Shown: one piece after another, positions 45,485-53,144 of the stretch
How positions within the stretch are numbered: the stretch's first letter is position 1
Layout: each line of letters starts with the position of its first letter
Origin: JBCBST01 sp039819115
Lineage (GTDB): Bacteria; Bacteroidota; Rhodothermia; Balneolales; Balneolaceae
Length of the DNA: 54,423 bases
Direction: 5' to 3'
Assembly: GCA_039819115.1 (NCBI GenBank)
Contig: JBCBST010000006.1
Span: 1 to 54,423, forward strand
The notes under the pieces: generated by a model
Databases searched by the model: none
Seen by the model: the letters and a program-made list of their open reading frames with translations, nothing else
Told to the model about the DNA's origin: nothing
Made by a program: the position numbers and the translations under genes

Positions 45485-46573
45485 ATGAATGCGCTAGCCG
45501 CCGATATCCAACTTTCCATCCAAAAAACAGAATATAGTAGAGTACATGAAGTAGATTTTGATCACCTTGTATTCGGGAGAAAGTTCGGCGACCACATGTT
45601 TCAAATGATGTATGATGATGGAGCATGGCAAACGCCTGAAATTGTACCTTTTGGTCCTATTCCCGTTACTCCTGCCATGAATGCCCTGCACTATGGGCAG
45701 TCTATTTTTGAGGGTATGAAAGCGTTTTATGTGAATGAGAATACCATCCATATTTTCCGGCCCGAGGCACATCACGAACGGTTCAACAATACCGCCCGCC
45801 GTATGTGTATACCCGAACATGATTACGATGTATTCATAACCGCACTCGAGGAATTGATCAGACTGGACCATGCCTGGGTACCGAAAAAACCGGGCACTGC
45901 ATTGTACCTGCGCCCCTTTATTTTTGCCGCAGAAGAATATCTGGCCGCCCGTATTTCTGATGTTTACCGATTCCATATCATAACAAGCCCGGTTGGTCAG
46001 TATTACAAAGAAGGATTTAACCCGGTGAAGCTGGCCACACCAAACGGATATGTTCGGGCTGTGGATGGTGGAACAGGAGAAGCTAAAACGTCTGGAAATT
46101 ATGCAGCCAGTTTTTTACCTGCCCGTGAAGCTCAGGCCAATGGGTATACTCAGGTTCTCTGGCTGGATGCAAAAGAGCATCGGTACATCGAAGAAGTGGG
46201 CACCATGAATATTCATTTCGTTATTAATGGTACGTTAATCACTCCGGAACTAACCGGATCTATCTTGCCTGGTGTTACCCGGCGCTCGGTAGTATCTCTG
46301 GCAGAGGCATGGGGCATGCCTGTTGAAGAACGGCGTATTTCTATAGAAGAAGTATTTGAGGCCTCTGCATCAGGAACTCTTGAAGAAGTGTTCGGATCCG
46401 GGACAGCTGCCGTTATTTCGCCTGTTGGTACGATTGCACATAAAGGGGAGGAAATCAGTATTGGTAATGGTACCATAGGTCCGCTTGCCAAACGGATGTA
46501 TGATGAAATAACAGGACTACAATACGGAACGGTTGAAGATACCCATGGCTGGATTCATCCCGTGTACCTGTGA
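45485..46573 (+). CDS. ilvE: Branched-chain amino acid aminotransferase
   Basis: A 362-residue fold-type IV PLP aminotransferase interconverting leucine, isoleucine and valine with their 2-oxo acids. The PLP lysine is K201 in GEAKTSGNYAASFLPAREA. Also seen are LHYGQSIFEGMKAF, FRPEAHHERFNNTARRM (substrate pocket) and YIEEVGTMNIHF. This is the longer class II type rather than the 300-residue E. coli type. It follows ppc by 41 bases and precedes crcB by 12 bases. Confidence 0.95.
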   Translation: MNALAADIQLSIQKTEYSRVHEVDFDHLVFGRKFGDHMFQMMYDDGAWQTPEIVPFGPIPVTPAMNALHYGQSIFEGMKAFYVNENTIHIFRPEAHHERFNNTARRMCIPEHDYDVFITALEELIRLDHAWVPKKPGTALYLRPFIFAAEEYLAARISDVYRFHIITSPVGQYYKEGFNPVKLATPNGYVRAVDGGTGEAKTSGNYAASFLPAREAQANGYTQVLWLDAKEHRYIEEVGTMNIHFVINGTLITPELTGSILPGVTRRSVVSLAEAWGMPVEERRISIEEVFEASASGTLEEVFGSGTAAVISPVGTIAHKGEEISIGNGTIGPLAKRMYDEITGLQYGTVEDTHGWIHPVYL

Positions 46574-46585
46574 TCATCATCTGAA

Positions 46586-46972
46586 TTGAAGATTTCATTT
46601 CTACATGTACTTTGGGTCGGAGTAGGTGGTAGCCTGGGTGCGGTGTCCCGTTATATGTTGAGCAATTGGGTGCAGTCTTTTTTAAAAACCTCGCTGTTCC
46701 CAATTGGTATTTTTGTAACAAACGCTGTGGGTTGCTTAATCCTTGGACTGCTTATGGGATGGTTTGAGGCAAAAAACTGGGGCTATCCACACCTTCGTAA
46801 TTTCCTGTTTGTAGGGTTTTTAGGTGGATTTACCACATTTTCGACCTTTGCCTATGATTCATTTCTTCTGGGTAAGTCTGAGATGAGTCTGGCGGTATTT
46901 AATATTGCCGGACAGGTTATACTCGGGCTACTGTGTGTTTGGGGCGGATATGTGTTTACCAAACAGTTTTAA
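46586..46972 (+). CDS. crcB: Fluoride ion channel CrcB/Fluc
   Basis: A 128-residue, four-helix fluoride exporter acting as a dual-topology dimer in the inner membrane. Conserved motifs are present: GVGGSLGAVSRYMLSNW, FVTNAVGCLILGLLMGW with the pore Asn, and FVGFLGGFTTFSTFAYDS with the phenylalanine/serine track. The start is a TTG 12 bases after ilvE; no in-frame ATG exists before the first helix. There is no room for a fluoride riboswitch upstream, so expression probably depends on the ppc-ilvE transcript. Its stop overlaps that of the convergent ghrA by 4 bases. Confidence 0.93.
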   Translation: MKISFLHVLWVGVGGSLGAVSRYMLSNWVQSFLKTSLFPIGIFVTNAVGCLILGLLMGWFEAKNWGYPHLRNFLFVGFLGGFTTFSTFAYDSFLLGKSEMSLAVFNIAGQVILGLLCVWGGYVFTKQF

Positions 46973-47898
46973 TAGCTCAAGCTACGATTAACGGGTAGCT
47001 TCATGTCAATGCCCGATAATACTCGTTTGTAATCGTCTGCAATAAAGGCTGATGCTTCATTCAGTGGGGTTACCGAAGCTACATGCGGGGTGATCATAAT
47101 GTTGGATCTTCCCCAGAATACATGCGATTCAGGCAGTGGTTCCTGCTCAAATACATCAAGACATGCCCCAGAGAGTAAACCGATGTCCAAGGCATAGATT
47201 AAATCTTCCTCTATTAAATGGGCTCCTCTTCCCACGTTAATGAGGTAAGCGGGTGATTGGAGTTGCTTGAACAATTCCAGGTTCAGAATACCTTCCGTCT
47301 GTGCGGTAAGAGGTAAGGCACAAACCAAAATATGGGTATGGGATAGAAATTCGAAGAGTTGTTCCCGGCCGGCATATGTCTTCATATGCTTTTCGTCCTT
47401 TTCTGAATTCGACCATCCGGATACGTTATATCCATTTTTGATGAGTGTACGGGCTATTGACCTACCCATTTCACCCATTCCCAGAACACCAACCGTACAT
47501 TGTGCTTTAGGGATCACTGTATGAGGTTTCCAGCGTCCTTCACCAGCTTGTATTACATAAGCTGGCCCGTTTCGCCGGTATGAAAGGACGGCATGGAGTA
47601 CGTAATCTGCTATTTCTTCTTTTAACCCCGGAGTGACAATCCTTCCAAGTTTAACCGTTTCCGGAATCGAGGTATCATTCAGAAGGTGATCTGCACCTGC
47701 TCCCAGAGAAAGCACAGCGTTAAGATTGGGATAATGCTCCAACACCCCATGCAAGTGATTCCAGCAAACAGCGAATGTAACACGGTTTCGGTCTTTTACA
47801 TCTGGCCATATATCAATATCCAAATGTGGGTCAATTGCCAGCAACGCCTCTTTCCAGGGCTGCATATTTCGTTTTTGGGCTAGTAGAAGTAGAGACAC
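46969..47898 (-). CDS. ghrA: Glyoxylate/hydroxypyruvate reductase A-type dehydrogenase
   Basis: A 309-residue D-2-hydroxyacid dehydrogenase similar to GhrA, reducing glyoxylate and hydroxypyruvate with NADPH. The Rossmann loop is VGVLGMGEMGRSIA. Catalytic residues lie in INVGRGAHLIEEDL (Arg), DVFEQEPLPESHVFW (Glu) and ITPHVASVTP (His). The GTG start aligns the N-terminal strand with that of E. coli GhrA, so I prefer it to the ATG eleven codons later. It begins 31 bases after umuC ends on the same strand, so it may be read from the SOS-type promoter. Confidence 0.88.
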   Translation of the reverse strand: MSLLLLAQKRNMQPWKEALLAIDPHLDIDIWPDVKDRNRVTFAVCWNHLHGVLEHYPNLNAVLSLGAGADHLLNDTSIPETVKLGRIVTPGLKEEIADYVLHAVLSYRRNGPAYVIQAGEGRWKPHTVIPKAQCTVGVLGMGEMGRSIARTLIKNGYNVSGWSNSEKDEKHMKTYAGREQLFEFLSHTHILVCALPLTAQTEGILNLELFKQLQSPAYLINVGRGAHLIEEDLIYALDIGLLSGACLDVFEQEPLPESHVFWGRSNIMITPHVASVTPLNEASAFIADDYKRVLSGIDMKLPVNRSLSY

Positions 47899-47929
47899 AA
47901 TGTAAGTAGGAACATCAGATTACAGGAAG

Positions 47930-49255
47930 TTACGCTTTGGCTACCATCAATTCATCCCAATGTGTAGTGTAGCGTTTACTCAGATAATTCTGGTTCATTT
48001 TCCATTCGTATTCCTCTCCCTCTTTACGATGTAAACCGGTAGCTGCAAAGGCTGCTGTATGACGGCCATACCGTATGTTTAATGCATCAAGACATTCCAT
48101 CAGTCTGAATTGTTGCTGGGTATATAACTCTCGGTCAAACAAGTCAATTTGTACCTCGGTATGGGCAACAATGCCGGTTAGCATAACCGCTGCCTTTTTA
48201 TATTTAGTATCAGGTAGCCATAGACGGTTTACCAAGCGTTGTGACACCTCGATAAGTGTTGGTGTATGTGCAGTTGGAACGGTTAACGGCGTACTGAGCC
48301 CGTATTTATATTGCCCTCTCAGGTTATTGTATTTATCGCCAATTAGCGTAACGGAAAGAACGGAGGCCAAAGAGTGTTGTGCCCGTAATTTTTCGCTGGC
48401 TCTGGAGGTAAATGTTGAAACGGCCTCCAGTATCGGAGGCAGGTCGAACAGGGGTTTTCCGAACATCCGTGAGGTTAAAATTCCTTTTCGGGACTCACGG
48501 GCATCTTCCATTTGTAAACATGCAATGCCATTCAATTCCAGTACGGTTCGTAATCCGGTTACATTTAAATGTTTTTTGACCCATCGTTTGTTCTGAATGG
48601 TTTTTTTCAGATCAAAAGCGGTATGTATGTCAAAACGATTTAAGCGTATTTCCAGGCCGGAACCAATCCCCCAGATCTTGTTAAGAGGTACCTGCTGGAG
48701 CATGTTATCGGTTTCAGAATGATTGCATAGATTAAGAACACCCTGATAAGCCGGTGTTCGTTTTGCGATATGATTAGCAACCTTACTCAGAGTCTTAGAG
48801 GGGGCAATACCCACCGAAACGGGCAAGCCCGTCCATTGCCGGATGGTCTTTTGAATATGGCGCCCATAGGTTGTAAAGTCGGGAAAGGTGTTAGCTGAAA
48901 GCTCCACAAAGGCTTCATCAATACTATACACCTCTACAGAGTGTGTGAGCTTTCTCAATGCCTCCATTACCCTGTGCGACATATCTCCATATAATGGGTA
49001 GTTGGAAGATCGAACGACTACATTATGTTGTCGGAAAAATTGACGGTACTTGAACTCAGGTGCTCCCATGGGTATTCCCAGTACTTTGGCTTCATTAGAT
49101 CGAGCGATGACACAACCATCGTTATTGGATAAAATAACGATAGGTTTACCCTCAAGGCCGGGATTAAACACCCGCTCACAAGAAGCATAAAAGTTATTTA
49201 CGTCAATCATGCCTTGTGCTATCGTGCTGTTTGGCTTTAACGAATGTATGAGCAC
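47930..49255 (-). CDS. umuC: Y-family translesion DNA polymerase, UmuC
   Basis: A 441-residue Y-family polymerase, the catalytic part of polymerase V. Catalytic acids are D18 (GMIDVNNFYASCE) and D113/E114 (YSIDEAFVEL). SNNDGCVIARSNEAK and GIAPSKTLSKVANHIAK are typical UmuC blocks. A clamp-binding motif QIDLFD is visible at 369-374. The GTG start at 49255 has an AGGAAG element eight bases upstream, just after the umuD stop; an ATG at 49210 is the alternative and would trim the first strand. It forms an operon with umuD. Confidence 0.94.
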   Translation of the reverse strand: MLIHSLKPNSTIAQGMIDVNNFYASCERVFNPGLEGKPIVILSNNDGCVIARSNEAKVLGIPMGAPEFKYRQFFRQHNVVVRSSNYPLYGDMSHRVMEALRKLTHSVEVYSIDEAFVELSANTFPDFTTYGRHIQKTIRQWTGLPVSVGIAPSKTLSKVANHIAKRTPAYQGVLNLCNHSETDNMLQQVPLNKIWGIGSGLEIRLNRFDIHTAFDLKKTIQNKRWVKKHLNVTGLRTVLELNGIACLQMEDARESRKGILTSRMFGKPLFDLPPILEAVSTFTSRASEKLRAQHSLASVLSVTLIGDKYNNLRGQYKYGLSTPLTVPTAHTPTLIEVSQRLVNRLWLPDTKYKKAAVMLTGIVAHTEVQIDLFDRELYTQQQFRLMECLDALNIRYGRHTAAFAATGLHRKEGEEYEWKMNQNYLSKRYTTHWDELMVAKA

Positions 49256-49270
49256 GGTAAAGACTTCCTG

Positions 49271-49708
49271 TTATAGTTTGTATCGGTGAATCACATGCGT
49301 AATCACTCCCCAAATTGCCCAGTCCGTTTCGCTGAAGATGGGGATGGGGCGCAGCTTTGCGTCGTCTGAGACCAAGAGTATGTGGTCATTTTGGCGAACA
49401 AACCGTCGAATTACAGGTTCACCGTCCAATGCAAAAATAGCGATGTTTCCATGCTGAGGGTAAATAGAGCGATCAACGATCAAAATATCGCCGTCATAAA
49501 TACAGGAAGCATTCATGGAATCTCCTTCCGCCCGTACATAAAATGTAGTTGAAGGGCGGTAAACCACTAAATCTTCCAAATTGAGTGCTTTTTCTATGTG
49601 ATCGGCTGCGGGTGACGGGAATCCCGTTTCTATTTTTCGGGCTGCATCCAGTTCACTGCGAAAGGCTTCTTCCGAAAGTGACGAACGCTGTGCTTGTATG
49701 GCTTGCAT
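49271..49708 (-). CDS. umuD: UmuD-like S24 protein with an altered catalytic dyad
   Basis: A 145-residue UmuD homologue. After RecA-stimulated self-cleavage, UmuD normally activates UmuC. The cleavage region TGFPSPAADHIEKALNL matches E. coli UmuD, with the scissile bond expected between T28 and G29. The nucleophile S64 is present in AEGDSMNAS. The general-base lysine (Lys97 in E. coli, in the TVKKL motif) aligns with R101 in GEPVIRRFVR, so self-cleavage may be weak or absent. The rest of the fold, including FGV-type WGVITHVIHRY at the end, is conserved. A palindrome upstream (49728-49739) may be the SOS operator. Confidence 0.9.
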   Translation of the reverse strand: MQAIQAQRSSLSEEAFRSELDAARKIETGFPSPAADHIEKALNLEDLVVYRPSTTFYVRAEGDSMNASCIYDGDILIVDRSIYPQHGNIAIFALDGEPVIRRFVRQNDHILLVSDDAKLRPIPIFSETDWAIWGVITHVIHRYKL

Positions 49709-49727
49709 GACGGTTCAATGATTACTA

Positions 49728-49739
49728 ACTATATATAGT
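49728..49739. promoter_or_regulatory. Palindrome upstream of umuD, candidate LexA-type operator
   Basis: A perfect 12-base palindrome, actatatatagt, lies 20-31 bases upstream of the umuD start codon, inside the expected promoter. A looser inverted repeat (atgt-gcaat-acat, 49742-49754) adjoins it. Damage-response genes are normally controlled by a dyad at this position; the LexA motif of this lineage is not known to me, so the assignment is tentative. AT-rich promoter DNA alone could produce it. Confidence 0.35.
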
Positions 49740-49845
49740 ATATGTGCAATACATGTAAAAAGGAAGAAAAATTCCGTTGCTTATTCATTATTCAATGAAT
49801 GCTGACGAAGTGAGATTTGTCTGATAGGTTAAATACACTTTACAA

Positions 49846-50307
49846 ATGACGTTAGTATTAAGCATAGTGGCTGGGGTTGTAGCGATGGAATTTGTTTCCT
49901 ATGCCCTGCACAGATGGCTGTTCCATGGTGTATTATGGCGCATACATGAAACCCATCATAAACCCCATCATGGTTGGTTTGAACTCAATGACATTTTTTC
50001 GTTGGGTTTTGCAGCCATCTCAACCGGGCTGATCATCAAAGGAGCCGATACGCTCTGGCTTACCCCTGAATTTGGTATTGGTGTCGGGATTGCACTTTAT
50101 GGGCTACTGTACTTTATCATACATGACGTGTTCACCCACAAACGTCTTGGAAGCATGAAGAGTGATAATGCATTTATTCGGCTGGTCAGGCGAGCGCATC
50201 AAAAACATCATCAGGATGTCGGCAAAAAAGGTCAGGAACCGTATGGTTTATTCCTGTTCCCGTACGATAAATACCCCGAACGAAAGCGTAAAAACACAGA
50301 ACTGTGA
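49846..50307 (+). CDS. crtZ: Beta-carotene hydroxylase-like (CrtZ family)
   Basis: A 153-residue di-iron membrane hydroxylase of the fatty-acid hydroxylase superfamily, CrtZ branch, adding 3-hydroxyl groups to carotenoid rings. The full histidine set is present: H22 and H27 (HRWLFH), H34, H37 and H38 (HETHH), H93 and H98 (HDVFTH), and H118, H121 and H122 (HQKHH). Membrane helices lie near 2-22, 50-66 and 76-94. The size matches CrtZ. No other carotenoid gene lies alongside. It is divergent from umuD and convergent with the membrane protein at 50318. Confidence 0.87.
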   Translation: MTLVLSIVAGVVAMEFVSYALHRWLFHGVLWRIHETHHKPHHGWFELNDIFSLGFAAISTGLIIKGADTLWLTPEFGIGVGIALYGLLYFIIHDVFTHKRLGSMKSDNAFIRLVRRAHQKHHQDVGKKGQEPYGLFLFPYDKYPERKRKNTEL

Positions 50308-50317
50308 TGAGAATGGG

Positions 50318-50749
50318 TTAGCCCTTTTGCAGGAGATCAATATCCATGTTATCGCGGTGCAGGTCGATAATGATGTATAGGCCAACGATAACATCAAAAC
50401 TGATACAGAACAGTACATACCAGTCCGGAGCTATATCCCCACCTTCCCAGCGTAGATGCAAGGGATAATCCCACACGTGATGAAGAAACCAGCCAATTCC
50501 TAACCAGGAGAATTTGTATTTCCAGCCTAATAACACGAAACAGGAGTACAGCAATAAACCGCTGGTCTCAATAAAGATCCACATCACATCGCCACTCAAC
50601 AGCCCGAAAAAAACGTAAACGCAACACGCAACGATAAGACCAATTCCTAAAATGCGTTCCGTAAATGCACTTCGCTCAGCTAAGTAAACAAATAAGGTTC
50701 CAAAAGCCGAGCCAAGAGAGAGCCATATGACAATCTCAAGCTCAATCAT
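50318..50749 (-). CDS. Small multi-pass membrane protein, unknown function
   Basis: A 143-residue protein with about four to five hydrophobic helices (near 5-22, 34-52, 55-74, 82-94 and 110-130). A conserved-looking cluster HHVWDYPLH at 90-98, with E61 and D119 in or near helices, could bind a metal or form an active site, but I do not recognise the family with confidence. Its start overlaps the stop of the upstream DinB gene by 4 bases, so the two are coupled. It faces crtZ with ten bases between the stops. Confidence 0.65.
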   Translation of the reverse strand: MIELEIVIWLSLGSAFGTLFVYLAERSAFTERILGIGLIVACCVYVFFGLLSGDVMWIFIETSGLLLYSCFVLLGWKYKFSWLGIGWFLHHVWDYPLHLRWEGGDIAPDWYVLFCISFDVIVGLYIIIDLHRDNMDIDLLQKG

Positions 50750-51318
50750 GAAGTTCGGCTATCCTTAATGGCCTGAATTTGCAGAAAGTGCCGACGCTGG
50801 TGTGCTTCGATAATTGCCAGGCCTACATTCACATTCATCTTAAGCCAGTTAAACTCTGGATTTCGCATGGGAACACGAGCAAGGTTAAGTTCATGTTCAC
50901 GGGCGGTTTCCACGATGTTCAAAAACTCATCCTGAATGTATAGCGCCTTTGTTATGAGTTCCTCCTTTTGCAGAAGACTGGCTTCACGAGGTTCAAAAGA
51001 TGGGAATGTAGGAGTCTTGAATGTATTCTCAGGACTTACAATATATATAAACAACCTCCAGTACGGAGAAATGCGGAAGGGTGGAGGGCCTTTGGGAAGA
51101 GATGAAAGCTGGTCTTCCGGTAAGCCGAGATGCATCTGATTCAGGTAAAGCTGGCTACTGATATTGATATGATCCAGGATTTCACCACTGCTCCATTTTC
51201 CCTCCTGTATAGAGGCCTGGAACACCTCTTCTTCCATATCGTTAAACAGAGTTTCAATGGTCTTCTTGCCGGTATTAAAACTCTGTGTGAAGAAATCTAA
51301 TGTATAACGTTTTCCCAT
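50746..51318 (-). CDS. DinB-like protein
   Basis: A 190-residue DinB-superfamily four-helix protein. It has the usual segment GKWSSGEILDHINISSQLYL (first His) and, near the end, AIIEAHQRRHFLQIQAI (second and third His), which would bind one divalent metal. A Pro-rich loop, LSSLPKGPPPFRISPYWR, lies between helices. It is distinct in sequence from the DinB protein at 28920. Translational coupling to the small membrane protein (4-base overlap) is notable. Function is unassigned. Confidence 0.78.
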   Translation of the reverse strand: MGKRYTLDFFTQSFNTGKKTIETLFNDMEEEVFQASIQEGKWSSGEILDHINISSQLYLNQMHLGLPEDQLSSLPKGPPPFRISPYWRLFIYIVSPENTFKTPTFPSFEPREASLLQKEELITKALYIQDEFLNIVETAREHELNLARVPMRNPEFNWLKMNVNVGLAIIEAHQRRHFLQIQAIKDSRTS

Positions 51319-51372
51319 CTGAAACCCGGTTTAATCAATAGCGGAAAGTACTAAATAAAGTGCAGTTTGTTG

Positions 51373-52041
51373 TTATATACTTCCATCCCACTCATTCAGG
51401 AAGGTAGCAACAAACTGTTCCATGAACTCATGCCTGTTCCGGGCGATCTCTCTCCCGGAAGCCGTATTCATACGGTCTTTAAGCAAAAACAGTTTCTCAT
51501 AAAAATGATTGATCGTAGGACCAGTTCCTTTCTTATAGACTTCGAACGATGAATGGAGTTCAGCTTGTATACCAGGGTCGTGCAGCGACCTGCCTTTATG
51601 CCCCCCGTAAGCAAACGCACGGGCTATGCCTATAGCACCAATCGCATCCAAGCGATCGGCGTCCTGTACTATTTTCCCTTCCAGTGTTTGCATGGGAGTA
51701 GCTACCTTGGCTCCTTTATAAGAAACATCTTGTACGATGCTACAAACATGAGTAATGATATCATCAGAAAGATCAAATCTACTCAGCCATTTTCCTGCAA
51801 CGTCAGGTCCTATCGTATCGTCACCATCATGAAATTTATGATCGGCAATATCATGGAGTAAGGCGGCAAGTTCAACGATAAATAAATCTGCGTCTTCTTT
51901 TTTACCGATCGTGATGGCCAGCGATCGTACACGGTGAATGTGCCACCAGTCATGCCCGCTTGAATCACCCTCCAGCGTTTCCTGTACGAATTGCTTTGTT
52001 TCTTTGAGTATGGCAGTGTTCAAAAGTTCAGGCATGTGCAT
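51373..52041 (-). CDS. HD-domain phosphohydrolase
   Basis: A 222-residue HD-superfamily metal-dependent phosphohydrolase, similar to YedJ-type proteins. The metal ligands appear in HDWWHIHRVRS, LLHDIADHKFHDGDD (H63, D64) and VQDADRLDAIGAIGIARAF. The substrate is probably a nucleotide or small phosphate ester; it is not specific enough to name. Two ATGs, at 52041 and 52035, are possible starts. The gene start overlaps the 3' end of the GH3 gene by 22 bases, so they are likely co-transcribed. Confidence 0.88.
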   Translation of the reverse strand: MHMPELLNTAILKETKQFVQETLEGDSSGHDWWHIHRVRSLAITIGKKEDADLFIVELAALLHDIADHKFHDGDDTIGPDVAGKWLSRFDLSDDIITHVCSIVQDVSYKGAKVATPMQTLEGKIVQDADRLDAIGAIGIARAFAYGGHKGRSLHDPGIQAELHSSFEVYKKGTGPTINHFYEKLFLLKDRMNTASGREIARNRHEFMEQFVATFLNEWDGSI

Positions 52042-53123
52042 AATTCAGCAATTACATCGTCTTTCAGTTGTTTCACTCGTGCAAGCGATGCTTCAATCCG
52101 TTCAGGCTTAATCTTCCCTTCAGAGATCAGTTTTTGGATTGTACGGATCGTATGTTCTGCCAAATGTTCATCATATACGAAGTTATTTCCAAGTACCAGT
52201 ATATCAATACCTGCATTTATTGCTTGTGAAATCGCTGTTTCCTGATCGTATTTACTGGTTATGATGGGCTTTTGCAGATCATCAGAGAATATCACTCCAT
52301 CGAAGTTCAATGAATCACGTAGTAATCCCGTTACCACCTTTTTTGAAAGTGTTCCCGGCCAGATAGAATCGATTTGGGCATTAAAACTATGAGCAGTCAT
52401 AATACCGCCGATAGATCGTTCTTGTATAAGGGTTTCATACGGCGACAGGTAATCGGAAGACCACTGATTGGTGATATCGTCGTTTTCATCTGAAGAAGTA
52501 TAACCCGGAGAATATCCCGGGAAATATCCCGGAACACTGAATATTCCTTCCTGGTCGTACTCGTCAAGGATGCCATTCATAGCTTCAACAACCATTTCCG
52601 GGGTATTGCCAAAAAGAGCCGTTTGGCTACCTAAATCAACCCGGGGGTGCATGTTGGTATTTACTCCAACAACCAAAAATTCCTGTGCGAGGTTACGAAC
52701 ATACTTTTGGACCGTATCAGGTTCGGAATGCATTCCGAAATAGGACGGCTCTTTGGTAGATGGAAAACCATAGGCATGTTTCAGAGGAGAGTCTTGCCCT
52801 CCATTTTGCTTAACCGCAATAATAGGAGGGACCGGTGAGTTTGATATGAGAGCTCCGGCCATTTTTAAGAGCTGATCGGGAGATGTAATGTTCCGATTGG
52901 GCTCCCTGGTCAAATAATCATAGTCGTACAGAATTACACCACCGATATTCCATTCCTTTAGATCGTTGATAACAGGATGTTCCTTATCAAGTTCTGTGCC
53001 CCTGAATCCAATAACCAACAATTGGCCTAGTTCCTGATCGGTAAACGGGGTATGGTACGTTTCGGGTGTTTTGGTACATGAAAGCATACCGGAAAGAAGA
53101 AAAAACAAAAGCAGGTACTTCAT
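52020..53123 (-). CDS. GH3-like lipoprotein with degenerate substrate motifs
   Basis: A 367-residue protein with a lipobox-like GMLSC (Cys near residue 16) and a glycoside hydrolase family 3 barrel similar to NagZ-type beta-N-acetylglucosaminidases. The nucleophile block FDGVIFSDDL (around 275-283) and TAHSFNAQIDSIWPGTLS are present. The substrate loops have changed: the usual VDQEGG is VKQNGG (104-109), and KHFPGHG is GYFPGYS within PGYFPGYSPGY (198-208), with no following DSH dyad. The altered loop coincides with a 12-base tandem repeat in the DNA. The protein may bind rather than cleave peptidoglycan fragments, or act on another glycoside. Confidence 0.8.
   Translation of the reverse strand: MKYLLLFFLLSGMLSCTKTPETYHTPFTDQELGQLLVIGFRGTELDKEHPVINDLKEWNIGGVILYDYDYLTREPNRNITSPDQLLKMAGALISNSPVPPIIAVKQNGGQDSPLKHAYGFPSTKEPSYFGMHSEPDTVQKYVRNLAQEFLVVGVNTNMHPRVDLGSQTALFGNTPEMVVEAMNGILDEYDQEGIFSVPGYFPGYSPGYTSSDENDDITNQWSSDYLSPYETLIQERSIGGIMTAHSFNAQIDSIWPGTLSKKVVTGLLRDSLNFDGVIFSDDLQKPIITSKYDQETAISQAINAGIDILVLGNNFVYDEHLAEHTIRTIQKLISEGKIKPERIEASLARVKQLKDDVIAELCTCLNF
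52504..52535 (-). repeat. 12-base tandem repeat in the GH3 substrate loop
   Basis: Units cccggagaatat (52504), cccgggaaatat (52516) and the start of a third, cccggaa (52528), encode on the minus strand PGYF-PGYS-PGY. They replace the catalytic-loop region of the GH3-like protein. The in-frame period suggests slippage duplication of a four-residue unit. Confidence 0.75.
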
Positions 53124-53144
53124 TACGAGGTAGGAATTACCGGG

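Noticed and set aside
45494..45976. A 160-codon minus-strand open frame
   Set aside because: It is antisense to ilvE, a strongly supported gene, and shows no family motif.
46574..46585. Fluoride riboswitch before crcB
   Set aside because: Only 12 bases separate ilvE from crcB, too few for the aptamer.
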